A stretch of 42,118 bases of DNA from a virus. Of the stretch, positions 18,201-26,979 are shown one piece after another. How positions within the stretch are numbered: position 1 is the stretch's first letter; the number at the start of each line of letters is the position of its first letter. Made by a program: the position numbers and the translations under genes. The notes below the pieces were generated by a model. The model saw only the letters and a list, made by a program, of their open reading frames with translations. It did not search any database and was not told the origin of the DNA. The stretch lies in the IMG/VR virus record IMGVR_UViG_3300027687_000027, positions 1 to 42,118 of that record, one strand, 5' to 3'.

Positions 18201-19073
18201 ATGCCAACAGTTACAAATAAACAACTAGAGTCTACGTACGGTTTTAAAAGTACAGGCTTTTCTGTAGATAATGCTGGAAATATAACAGCTCTGTCACTTG
18301 TACAAACTGGATTAGTTTCAGAAGAAGTAATAGACGGATCTACCCCAGCTAATTATACTATAACTGAAAACGGATCTAATACTGCATATATTTGGGCACC
18401 TGGCGTTAGCGAAAATCCTACAGTAGTTTTATCTAGATCTTCGTCATATATTATTGACTTAACTTCATTAACAAACGGACTATATTTTTATAATGGTGCA
18501 ACACAGTTTAGTACAGGACTTACGCACACAGACGGAAGTAATGGCGACACAGCTCAAGGCAAAACATCTGGCAGACTAGTTTGGAACGTACCACTTACTA
18601 CTCCGGATACTATAACATATAGAAATTTATCTGGAACAATATCTGGAACAATATCAATAACTGACCCTATAGGACAATTTGATACTGTTACAATTAATAA
18701 TTCTACTATCTCAACAAATAGTACAACCGGTGCATTAATTGTAACTGGTGGAGCAGGAATAGCATTAAATTCTAACTTTGGTGCAGATGTAGGTGTTGTT
18801 GGAACATTAACAGTACCAACAATAAACTCATTAACATCACTTGCACTTAAAGTTGCAGGATCCACAGTTGGCACTCTAACAGCAACAGGAATGGCTGATA
18901 TGGCTATAAATAACAGTAGTATAAACAATAGTGTCATTGGCGCAACTACTCCAACAACAGCTAGTTTTACTTCGGCTATAATAGCAAATGCCCCGACAAC
19001 AAAAACATCGGGAACAAATAAGAAATATGTAGATGATACAGCTTTAGCTTTATCAATAGCACTTGGGATTTAA
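18201..19073 (+). CDS. Tail fibre protein with cupredoxin-like and fibre-shaft segments
   Basis: The protein has 290 aa. Residues about 45-155 (YTITENGSNTAYIWAPG, then PTVVLSRSSSYIIDL, then GRLVWNVPLTTPDTITYRNL, then GTISITD) follow the layout of a cupredoxin-like beta-sandwich often found in marine phage virion proteins, but without visible copper ligands. Residues about 160-260 are short Ser/Thr/Asn/Gly-rich repeats (VTINNSTISTNSTTGALIVTGGAG) typical of a trimeric fibre shaft. The C-terminus NKKYVDDTALALSIALGI resembles the helical end of phage fibre proteins that precedes removal or a partner-binding site. It is probably a side or distal fibre subunit, co-transcribed with the next gene five bases downstream. 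Confidence 0.7.
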   Translation: MPTVTNKQLESTYGFKSTGFSVDNAGNITALSLVQTGLVSEEVIDGSTPANYTITENGSNTAYIWAPGVSENPTVVLSRSSSYIIDLTSLTNGLYFYNGATQFSTGLTHTDGSNGDTAQGKTSGRLVWNVPLTTPDTITYRNLSGTISGTISITDPIGQFDTVTINNSTISTNSTTGALIVTGGAGIALNSNFGADVGVVGTLTVPTINSLTSLALKVAGSTVGTLTATGMADMAINNSSINNSVIGATTPTTASFTSAIIANAPTTKTSGTNKKYVDDTALALSIALGI

Positions 19074-19078
19074 ATAAG

Positions 19079-22000
19079 ATGGCAAAAACACAGATTAAAG
19101 ATTACGTTTTTAAACCAGGTATAAGTGCAACAGCTTACGTTTATCCAGATGGTTACAGTTTAATAAGTCAAAACAAAGCATACTTACAAGCAGAAGCTAC
19201 AGCTTGGATAGCAGCACAAGTTACGGCTGGTGCATCAGGGTTTGTAGGTTATACATTTAACGAATCAAAATGCCAACGAGATTTAGGATATATTATTGAT
19301 GCATATCTTAATGATTTGCGATATGGCGGCAATGAGGAAACAAGTAGAGTTACTGGATATTATTGGGAAGGCACAACAGCTCAAATTGATGGCGACAGAC
19401 AACCGGAAATACAAACTCATACAGAAATAAGAAATATAATAAACAATTATATATTAACTAATACTGCACATACTTCTTTAAGCCTTTCTTCACAAGTAAT
19501 TGATTCAAGTAAAACTACAGAATCAGGTGTAACTACACGAGTTACAGAGTTATCAAGTATTGTAATCAATGTTATTACAACAGGATTATCAGCAATGCCA
19601 ACACTAGTACCTACTGGTGTTACTACTATTAAGATACAAGGCAGATACGAAGGTAAAGAGTTACTGTTAATTACTAATACTACAAGTAACGAAGTAATTT
19701 ATAATTTTACATCTAATGAATTAGGCGGAACAGTTAAGTATAAAACACATGGTGCTGATACTGATTTTCCAAAATATTTACAAATTACTGATAGTGTAAC
19801 TACATTAAGTCTTAATAAAGATACATCGTCACATGCAAGCACAGACGATATTCAATTATTTGTAGAATCAGAATTTATAAGAACTAAGCCATATGATTTT
19901 GGTGTTGACGCAATTGAGAGACAAAGAATAGCAACACCATTAGCTATGCTTGACGCTGACTTTGAATACGGACTACAGCCTACTAAATGGTCAGCTATTG
20001 GAACGCTTCGAGGATATCCTAGCATATACGAAATTCCAGGAACAAATACAGACGTTCAAACTGTAGTTACAGATGCAAGTGCTGGTACAAGTGGTGTGGG
20101 ACAATCATTAATAACTGTTACAAGTGTTAGCCCGCATGGATTTCAAGAAGGCGAACCAATTACTATTAAAGCGTTAGAAAATAGTGTTGCAGGAGCTGCA
20201 AGAGCTGAAGGTAGTTTTGTAATTAATTCTACTCCAACAACACTTACGTTTACATATTATGCAAAAGCAAAAGTTGGTACATCAAATGGTGATATACTTG
20301 CTACGTCTTATACTCAATTAAGAAAAGCAGGATTTTATACAGGAGCAGCAATTGGTAGTCCGCAACTTGCTGTTGCTATTCAAGGATTTACTGTAATAGC
20401 TCAAGGCGCCTCGGGGGTATTAACTTCTGAGCTTATTACTCCGTCAGGTAGTACTAGAGTTCCATATGATGGAACGTCTCCAGAAATTGGTGCTCCATTA
20501 GTTGTATCACAGATACCAACTGGTTCGCAGGTAACAGGAGTTATTGATCAGTCAGCAGGTGGCGGCTCTTACTTAACACCTCAGTTAGCTAATGATGTGC
20601 CAGCTGGATCATCTAGTATGACACTAGTTGATGCAACTGGAGTATTAGCAAACTTAGCTCTTGACAACGGAACAGGAACTGCGTCATTTGTTGAAACTGT
20701 TAATTATAGCACAAAGGTTATTACTTTGTCATCTCCAACTACTGCTCCGTATTCAGGTAATGTAGTTATATACTCAGGTGTAACGGGTACTAATTATGTA
20801 TCAGTAGGGCAAAACGTAGCTATTACGATTGCGTCAGACGGAACAGATTATACTGTGTCTAGTATCACTGTTCCAGGAACTGGATATCTAGTCGGAGACA
20901 GGCTTACTGTATCAGGAAGTAGTCTTAGCGGATCAACACCAACAAACGACCTTGTTGTAAGAGTTAGCACAATTGATAGTGACAATGGAGTAACAGCATT
21001 AACAGTTATTTCAGGAACACCGTTTGGCGGTGCAGCAACGTTTAATGGATTAACACCATCAACAGCAAATGGTACCGGAACAGGAGCAACTTGGACTGGT
21101 AGCTACACAGATAATGTATATTCAACAGTAGTATTAGGTGGCACAGCCACTGGATATGCAGTAGCTGATAGAATTATTATTTTAGGATCTGTATTTGGAG
21201 AGAACGGGGTAGACGGAACACACGATCTTGTTATTAGTATTGCAGCCGTCGACGGCAGTGGCGCTCCGACGTCAACAACACAAACAGGAACAGCACCTGA
21301 TGCAGTACTTGATTTTGTAATTACTGATGACAGTACACAGATGGTTATGTCAGCTGCAGGATCACACTTAACATTTAATAACATTGGATCAGCAGATAGT
21401 TCTAGAACAGCAGGATCATACATTGGTGTAACTGGTACAAGTGGTGGTTCGGGTACGGTAGGAACATTTAACATTACTGTTGATGCAACAGGAACAGCAC
21501 AAGTGGCTAAAACAACTAGTATTGGATCAGGGCATACTGTAGGTGATACAATTACTATAGCAGATAGTGCATTAGGCGGTGGAGGCGCAGCAAATTTAAC
21601 ATTTGATATATCAACAATTGGTAGCGGTGCTGGAATAAATGCAGCGTTTACTGTACGAACAAATGGAGTAAATTATAGCGTAATTAATATTACAGCAGGT
21701 ACAGGATTTATGGTAGGTGAAACCATTACCGTGCCTGGAACTGAAATGAACGGAGCAACAACTGCAAACGATTTACTAATTGAGATAGGAACTGTATCAG
21801 GTACTGGCGGACTAGTAGGGCTTACGGCGGCTGGTACCGCAGTTAATAGTGCTACCTGGGCTAACGCTGGAACAAATTTAATTGGTTCAGGATTTATTGC
21901 TGATATTTCATTTACAGGTGGAACATATAGTATAGACTTTACTAGTCCCGGAGACGGTGGAACAAATTACGGACTAAATCAAACTTTTGTTGTTCCAGGA

Positions 22001-25000
22001 AATCTGCTAAGTGGAGCAACACCAGCAAACGATGCAACAATAACAGTTACAGGAGTTATTAATGACGACTCAACTGCAAGAGGCGAAGTAACATCAGTAA
22101 CAATAGCAGGTTCGGCTTCTACAGGAACAGGAACATTTACTGGTGTAACAGCATCAAATATTCAAACTTCTGGATCAAATTCGGTCTTTAACGTAACTAG
22201 ATCATCGCAAGATAGCACAGGAATATACGAAAATATTGCTGGAGCAGGATCAATGAGTGGATATGTAATTGGTGATAAAGTTACTATTCTAGGAACCCAA
22301 TTAGGCGGCACAAGTCCATCAAACGATTTAATACTTATAGCAGATGGCGTTGATTTTTCTAGTGTTAGCTTAGTAAGCGGAATTCCAGCCACTGCTTCAG
22401 TACTTAATTTAATTTGTACATTTACAATGACTGAAGCAACAACAGCTAGTATGCCTGCAAATACTAGTATATCATTTGAAGCATTAGCAACATTAGAAAT
22501 AGACTTTCCTAACGCTCACGGGTTAGTTCCTGGAAACAGCTTTATTGTTACACAGCAATCAGATGATGGATCAAATAATCACAACTTAGCATCTGGTGCA
22601 TTTATTGTTACAGATATTCCGGCACTAGACAAATTAAGATATCAAGCAAGAGCTGCTGGAGCAATTGATGTTAGTAGTAGTGATGTTATTGGTATTGTTT
22701 ATCCAAGACCAGATAGCTTCTTTGTTCACAGACCGTTTGACGGTGGTGTACAATTAGGTACAGGTGGCCCACAACACGGCGCACAAGCAATACGTCAAAG
22801 TAAAAAATATATTCGTTACCAATCAGGTAAAGGCATTATGTATACAACTGGTGCATTACTTGCACCAAGTTATGACTTACAGAGTGTAACATCAGACGGT
22901 GTTGAACTTAATTCATTAATTACTGTTACCTGTGATGACAACGATCACGGTTGTCAAGTTGGTGGCATAGTACGTTTAATTGGTATACAAACTGCAGGGT
23001 ATAATAGTGGTCCAGGAAATAGTACGCCGCCTGATTTTGATTATGAAGTAGTTGGTATTGTTGACGAAAGATCATTTCAAATTCGTTCTAACCGCAGACT
23101 TGGTAGTACAACTGCTGATTTAGGATTTAATTCTCAAATGAGTGTTATTAGCTGGCATGGTGCTACAGTTAGAGCCGGAGTATTTGACGATCAAAACGGA
23201 ATTTTTTGGGAATATGACGGAACAAATGTTAACGTAGTACAACGAACAGGAACGTTCCAGTTATCGGGTACTATTGCAATGTTAGCTGATGCAAACATTA
23301 TTACAGGAACTAGTACAAAATTTACTAAACAATTAAAAGCCGGCGATAGAGTTATTATTAAAGGAATGACTCACGTTGTTACTAATGTTGCTAGTGATAC
23401 TAGTATTGCTGTTACACCAGACTTTAGAGGTGTAAACAATATAACTGGTGCAAAGATGATGTATATAACAGATAAAAAAGTTAAACAATCAGATTTTAAT
23501 ATTGATAGATTAGACGGAACTGGTAAATCAGGTTATAATATGGATCCGGCAAAAATGCAAATGATCGGAATTCAATATAGTTGGTACGGAGCTGGTTTTA
23601 TTGACTTTATGGTACGTGGTGCAGACGGTAACTTTATATATTCACACAGAATGCGTAATTCAAACGTAAACACAGAAGCGTTTATGCGTTCAGGTAACTT
23701 ACCAGTACGTTACGAAATTACAAATGAAGGACCTCCAGGTCAATTAGTATCAGCAATTAATTCATCACAACTTACTATTCCTTTAGTTGACAGTAGTTTC
23801 TTTCCAACATCTGGAACACTTTATATTGATAATGAAATTATTACTTTTAGTGCAAACAATAAAGTAACAAATACATTAACTGGAGCAGTTAGGGCAGCAA
23901 CATTCTCAAACTATCAAGCAGGTGCTACTAGAAGTTATACTGCTGGTGTCGCAACAAGTCACGTTATTAAAACTGGAGTAGTTTTAATATCAAGTACAAT
24001 TACTCCGTTGATTAGTCACTGGGGTAGTGCGTTTATTACAGATGGCGGATTTGATGAAGATAGAGGTTATATTTTCTCATACGCAGAAACAAACATTTCG
24101 GTTAGTACTACAAAACAAACAGCATTTTTACTTAGACTGTCACCAAGTGTATCAAACGCTATTATTGGAGACTTAGGTGAAAGAGAACTACTTAATCGTG
24201 CTCAGTTATTGCTAAACGGTATTGAAATTACATCAGAATCAGGCGCAGGAGGTATTATTGTTGAAGGTGTGTTAAACCCACAAAACTATCCAGTTAATCC
24301 AGCAGATATTGGGTGGTCAGGACTATCAGGACTTGCACAAGGTGGACAACCTAGTTTTGCTCAAGTAGCATCTGGTTCGTCAGTTGCCTGGAGTTCAGGA
24401 GCAACTCCAACAACAGCTAGTGCTACTGCTCTTGCTACAACTACTGCGGTACTAGATAGTGGAATATATAGTGTAGGAAATAACAGTTCGTATGTATTCA
24501 TAAGTGCTACAGATTATAGAACTACGTTTGGTACTAACAGTTTAGATGATGTATTAGGTAAAGTTGTAACAGGTACTAACGTACGATCTGGTACAACAGT
24601 ATCCGGCGGATATATTGCTAACTCCGGAACATATGGTTACTTTTATCTAAGTAATCGAACAAGTGGAAGCATTAGTGCAAACACAAGTGACCATTTTAGC
24701 ATTGTGTTAAACAATCCCCAAATAAACTCAAACAAAGCATTATTTGATACAACTACCTGGACAGCAACAGCTGCAGGAAACGGTACTTCTACAACAGGCG
24801 GTAGTGTTACATGGCCAGCAAGTACGTTAGTTAACAACGTAGCGTTAAAGTCTTGGGCTGGAACTAGTTACTATGAAGTAACATTTAACAATGCATTTAC
24901 AGGAACACTTGCTAACGGTTCTGGAACAGTTGAATTTACGTTTGAACAACCACCATATGCATTACCAGGAGAAACAGTATTTTCATATATTGCGGTTCCA

Positions 25001-25174
25001 GGAGAAAGATCAACGCAGGACTTATCACAACTTAAAGAAATTACAAATACGCCATTAGGAGGAAGAGGAACATTTCCAAATGGTCCTGATGTGTTGGCTA
25101 TTAATGTGTATAAGATTTCAGGTGCTACACTTAATGCTAATATTTTGCTTAAATGGGGTGAAGCTCAGGCTTAA
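19079..25174 (+). CDS. Very large virion structural protein with internal tandem repeats
   Basis: The protein has 2031 aa, the largest gene here. The N-terminus (IKDYVFKPGISATAYVYPDG, then ESKCQRDLGYIIDAYLNDLR near residue 61) matches large structural proteins of marine T4-like phages and shares the C.RD...IDA helical module with fibre B. Residues about 580-1110 contain several diverged copies of a unit with GYxVGDxixVxGxxLxGxxPxNDLxI. Residues from about 1219 (RPFDGGVQLGTGGPQHGAQA, then KKYIRYQSGKGIMYTTGALL) to 1640 look like the conserved core, and the C-terminus ends NVYKISGATLNANILLKWGE. The role is probably a long tail fibre or baseplate-associated appendage. It abuts the convergent minus-strand gene with no spacer. 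Confidence 0.8.
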   Translation: MAKTQIKDYVFKPGISATAYVYPDGYSLISQNKAYLQAEATAWIAAQVTAGASGFVGYTFNESKCQRDLGYIIDAYLNDLRYGGNEETSRVTGYYWEGTTAQIDGDRQPEIQTHTEIRNIINNYILTNTAHTSLSLSSQVIDSSKTTESGVTTRVTELSSIVINVITTGLSAMPTLVPTGVTTIKIQGRYEGKELLLITNTTSNEVIYNFTSNELGGTVKYKTHGADTDFPKYLQITDSVTTLSLNKDTSSHASTDDIQLFVESEFIRTKPYDFGVDAIERQRIATPLAMLDADFEYGLQPTKWSAIGTLRGYPSIYEIPGTNTDVQTVVTDASAGTSGVGQSLITVTSVSPHGFQEGEPITIKALENSVAGAARAEGSFVINSTPTTLTFTYYAKAKVGTSNGDILATSYTQLRKAGFYTGAAIGSPQLAVAIQGFTVIAQGASGVLTSELITPSGSTRVPYDGTSPEIGAPLVVSQIPTGSQVTGVIDQSAGGGSYLTPQLANDVPAGSSSMTLVDATGVLANLALDNGTGTASFVETVNYSTKVITLSSPTTAPYSGNVVIYSGVTGTNYVSVGQNVAITIASDGTDYTVSSITVPGTGYLVGDRLTVSGSSLSGSTPTNDLVVRVSTIDSDNGVTALTVISGTPFGGAATFNGLTPSTANGTGTGATWTGSYTDNVYSTVVLGGTATGYAVADRIIILGSVFGENGVDGTHDLVISIAAVDGSGAPTSTTQTGTAPDAVLDFVITDDSTQMVMSAAGSHLTFNNIGSADSSRTAGSYIGVTGTSGGSGTVGTFNITVDATGTAQVAKTTSIGSGHTVGDTITIADSALGGGGAANLTFDISTIGSGAGINAAFTVRTNGVNYSVINITAGTGFMVGETITVPGTEMNGATTANDLLIEIGTVSGTGGLVGLTAAGTAVNSATWANAGTNLIGSGFIADISFTGGTYSIDFTSPGDGGTNYGLNQTFVVPGNLLSGATPANDATITVTGVINDDSTARGEVTSVTIAGSASTGTGTFTGVTASNIQTSGSNSVFNVTRSSQDSTGIYENIAGAGSMSGYVIGDKVTILGTQLGGTSPSNDLILIADGVDFSSVSLVSGIPATASVLNLICTFTMTEATTASMPANTSISFEALATLEIDFPNAHGLVPGNSFIVTQQSDDGSNNHNLASGAFIVTDIPALDKLRYQARAAGAIDVSSSDVIGIVYPRPDSFFVHRPFDGGVQLGTGGPQHGAQAIRQSKKYIRYQSGKGIMYTTGALLAPSYDLQSVTSDGVELNSLITVTCDDNDHGCQVGGIVRLIGIQTAGYNSGPGNSTPPDFDYEVVGIVDERSFQIRSNRRLGSTTADLGFNSQMSVISWHGATVRAGVFDDQNGIFWEYDGTNVNVVQRTGTFQLSGTIAMLADANIITGTSTKFTKQLKAGDRVIIKGMTHVVTNVASDTSIAVTPDFRGVNNITGAKMMYITDKKVKQSDFNIDRLDGTGKSGYNMDPAKMQMIGIQYSWYGAGFIDFMVRGADGNFIYSHRMRNSNVNTEAFMRSGNLPVRYEITNEGPPGQLVSAINSSQLTIPLVDSSFFPTSGTLYIDNEIITFSANNKVTNTLTGAVRAATFSNYQAGATRSYTAGVATSHVIKTGVVLISSTITPLISHWGSAFITDGGFDEDRGYIFSYAETNISVSTTKQTAFLLRLSPSVSNAIIGDLGERELLNRAQLLLNGIEITSESGAGGIIVEGVLNPQNYPVNPADIGWSGLSGLAQGGQPSFAQVASGSSVAWSSGATPTTASATALATTTAVLDSGIYSVGNNSSYVFISATDYRTTFGTNSLDDVLGKVVTGTNVRSGTTVSGGYIANSGTYGYFYLSNRTSGSISANTSDHFSIVLNNPQINSNKALFDTTTWTATAAGNGTSTTGGSVTWPASTLVNNVALKSWAGTSYYEVTFNNAFTGTLANGSGTVEFTFEQPPYALPGETVFSYIAVPGERSTQDLSQLKEITNTPLGGRGTFPNGPDVLAINVYKISGATLNANILLKWGEAQA

Positions 25175-25804
25175 TTACATTTCCAAAGATTTTACAAAAG
25201 CACTTAGATCATCAAATATTTTTGTTTTAGCTTTTATCTTTTTATATGTAAATCTGTTTAGTAGTTTTTCAGTTTCTTCGCCGTAACCTGTTCTAACTAG
25301 GATAGGAGTTGCATCCATTTTCATAGCTACTTTTAGATCAGATATTTTATCACCAACGTAATACCCTGTTGAGAATTTAATATCAGGGTGTTCTTTTTCA
25401 CAACGCTTAAACATACCAGTATTAGGTTTAGCATACATGTCATCTTTTCTATTACTCTCACTATAGTATAAAGCTTCAATGCTCATACAACCTGCTTTTC
25501 CTAACAATTCAAACATCCGTTGATTTACTAAGGCAACATCAGACTGTGACATGATGCCTTTTTCAATGCCGCCTTGATTAGATATAATAACAACTTGATA
25601 CTGATACTTCTTTAATGTTGTAATTGCTTCTAAGCTACCAGGAATTGGGTCAAAGTCTTCGGGCTTAGTTACATACGTTCCTAAGTCTTTATTAATAGTG
25701 CCATCGCGATCTAACCCAATTACTATTTTAGAATTTTTTGCAGATTCATTAATTAACTTAGGTATGTCAGATGTCCATCTAATCGTTGGTTGTGGGTCTG
25801 TCAT
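25175..25804 (-). CDS. gmhB: GmhB-like heptose bisphosphate phosphatase (HAD-IIIA)
   Basis: This 209-aa protein is a HAD-superfamily phosphatase. It has the DxD nucleophile motif (D32-R-D34 in GLDRDGTINKD), motif II IISNQGGIEKG, a lysine in YAKPNTGMF and motif IV VGDKISDLKVAM. Spacing and sequence (FDPIPGSLEAITTLKK, then TPILVRTGYGEE) match D-glycero-D-manno-heptose-1,7-bisphosphate 7-phosphatase. The Cys/His zinc loop normally found before the lysine motif is absent (SESNRKDDMYAKPN). An N-terminal extension of about 25 residues precedes the core. The start is supported by CCAGGAGA ten bases upstream, and it overlaps the cupin gene by 26 bases. A related HAD sugar-phosphate phosphatase is the alternative, but its neighbours HldD and HldE favour the heptose pathway. 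Confidence 0.78.
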   Translation of the reverse strand: MTDPQPTIRWTSDIPKLINESAKNSKIVIGLDRDGTINKDLGTYVTKPEDFDPIPGSLEAITTLKKYQYQVVIISNQGGIEKGIMSQSDVALVNQRMFELLGKAGCMSIEALYYSESNRKDDMYAKPNTGMFKRCEKEHPDIKFSTGYYVGDKISDLKVAMKMDATPILVRTGYGEETEKLLNRFTYKKIKAKTKIFDDLSAFVKSLEM

Positions 25805-26171
25805 TTTGACTGTCTCCTGGCGTAATTCTATAATTATCTTCTACTGAATCAGGCGTACTAACTTCTGTAATACTACTTCCGTCTTCTAGTGCTTCAATTT
25901 GATGCGGCTGCAAAGGAGGATTGTGCCATGTTTGTCCTTCGCATAATTCTTGTTCATGATGCGTAGCATCGTTAGTATTAATCCACCTTACAATAAATTT
26001 ACCGTTGTTTACAAACCAAGTTTCATCTTTTTCTCTATGAAAGTGCATACTAAATTTATTACCTGTTTTTTCAAATACCATAATCTTGCCGCAGTACTTG
26101 TCGTTAGTTGCCCAGATGAGTTCATACCCCCATCCTTTTTGTACAACTCCATTTAACCGTTCAACTTCCAT
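25779..26171 (-). CDS. Cupin-fold sugar-phosphate isomerase-like protein
   Basis: This 130-aa single-domain cupin starts its core with KGWGYELIWATNDKYCGKIM. The first metal-binding motif is H43-F-H45 with E50 (SMHFHREKDETWFVNNG). The second is PPLQPHQIEALEDG with a His near residue 94. The KxWGYE opening resembles the cupin domain of type II mannose-6-phosphate isomerase/GDP-mannose pyrophosphorylase, whose members bind a divalent metal and act on sugar phosphates. Lying between hldD and gmhB, it may replace or assist a sugar-phosphate isomerisation step such as that of the missing GmhA, but this is speculation. It overlaps hldD by 11 bases and the phosphatase by 26, so all are translationally coupled. 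Confidence 0.7.
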   Translation of the reverse strand: MEVERLNGVVQKGWGYELIWATNDKYCGKIMVFEKTGNKFSMHFHREKDETWFVNNGKFIVRWINTNDATHHEQELCEGQTWHNPPLQPHQIEALEDGSSITEVSTPDSVEDNYRITPGDSQNDRPTTND

Positions 26172-26979
26172 TTATATATTCCTCAATATTAATCCAGTTA
26201 TGATAACAAACAGAGTTTAACTTAGTTAAATCTGCACTAGTAAATTTTTGATATTGTGCTTTTAAATTATTTGGCATAGGAACGTATTTAATTGTAGCGT
26301 TATGCTTCTTTGCTATAGCAGTAGCAACCGTTTCAAAACTTACAGGATTTCCTGTACCAATATTCCATATATCAGACTTGTCTACATTTAACATTTTTTC
26401 ATGTACCTGGCACAGGTCCTCTACACAAACAAAATCTCGTTTATATTCTGAGCTATTTTCAAATACATTAATAACTCCGTTTTCTTTAGCTTGTTTAGTG
26501 AACTTTGTATAAGGGCTTGCTTGATCTTCTTTATGCTCTTCTAACGGACCATATACATTAAAGTATCTAAACCCTTGTACTAGTATATTAAAATCTCCGT
26601 TGTGCTGCATTACAAACCTATCAAATAGGTATTTACTCCATGCGTAAGGAGACTGAGGCAGCAACGGGCCGTCTTCTGTAAAGTGAGTGGTAGTACCATA
26701 TACACTAGCACTTGATGCATATTGAAAATTTGTACCCATTGTATCACATGCTTGTAATAACCGCATACTGTTTTCGTAATTCTGTGATAAAATTTGCTCT
26801 ACATCTGTACAAGTTGTACTAGAGATAGCACCAAGGTGTATAACCCAATCATATCCACTTGGGTCTGGGACTGCATTTTCCATGTATTCCCATCCTTCAA
26901 CTTCGTGTCCACAAAGTGAAAGATATGCACATAAATTTTGCCCAATAAATCCTTGATATCCTGTAACTAAAATTTTCAT
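26161..26979 (-). CDS. hldD: ADP-L-glycero-D-manno-heptose 6-epimerase (HldD/RfaD)
   Basis: This 272-aa extended short-chain dehydrogenase has the NAD(P)-binding GxxGxxG at residues 7-13 (GYQGFIG), the catalytic region YASSASVYG (87-95) and the Y112-xxx-K116 pair. Segments diagnostic of HldD are all present: HLGAISSTT, GFRYFNVYGPLEEHK, YKRDFVCVEDL, WNIGTGNPVSFETVA and LKAQYQKFTSADLTKL. The enzyme epimerises ADP-D-glycero- to ADP-L-glycero-D-manno-heptose, the last step in making the donor for LPS inner-core heptose. It is somewhat shorter than the E. coli protein (about 310 aa). It overlaps hldE by four bases (ATGA) and the cupin by eleven. This is the most secure member of the heptose cassette. 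Confidence 0.9.
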   Translation of the reverse strand: MKILVTGYQGFIGQNLCAYLSLCGHEVEGWEYMENAVPDPSGYDWVIHLGAISSTTCTDVEQILSQNYENSMRLLQACDTMGTNFQYASSASVYGTTTHFTEDGPLLPQSPYAWSKYLFDRFVMQHNGDFNILVQGFRYFNVYGPLEEHKEDQASPYTKFTKQAKENGVINVFENSSEYKRDFVCVEDLCQVHEKMLNVDKSDIWNIGTGNPVSFETVATAIAKKHNATIKYVPMPNNLKAQYQKFTSADLTKLNSVCYHNWINIEEYINGS

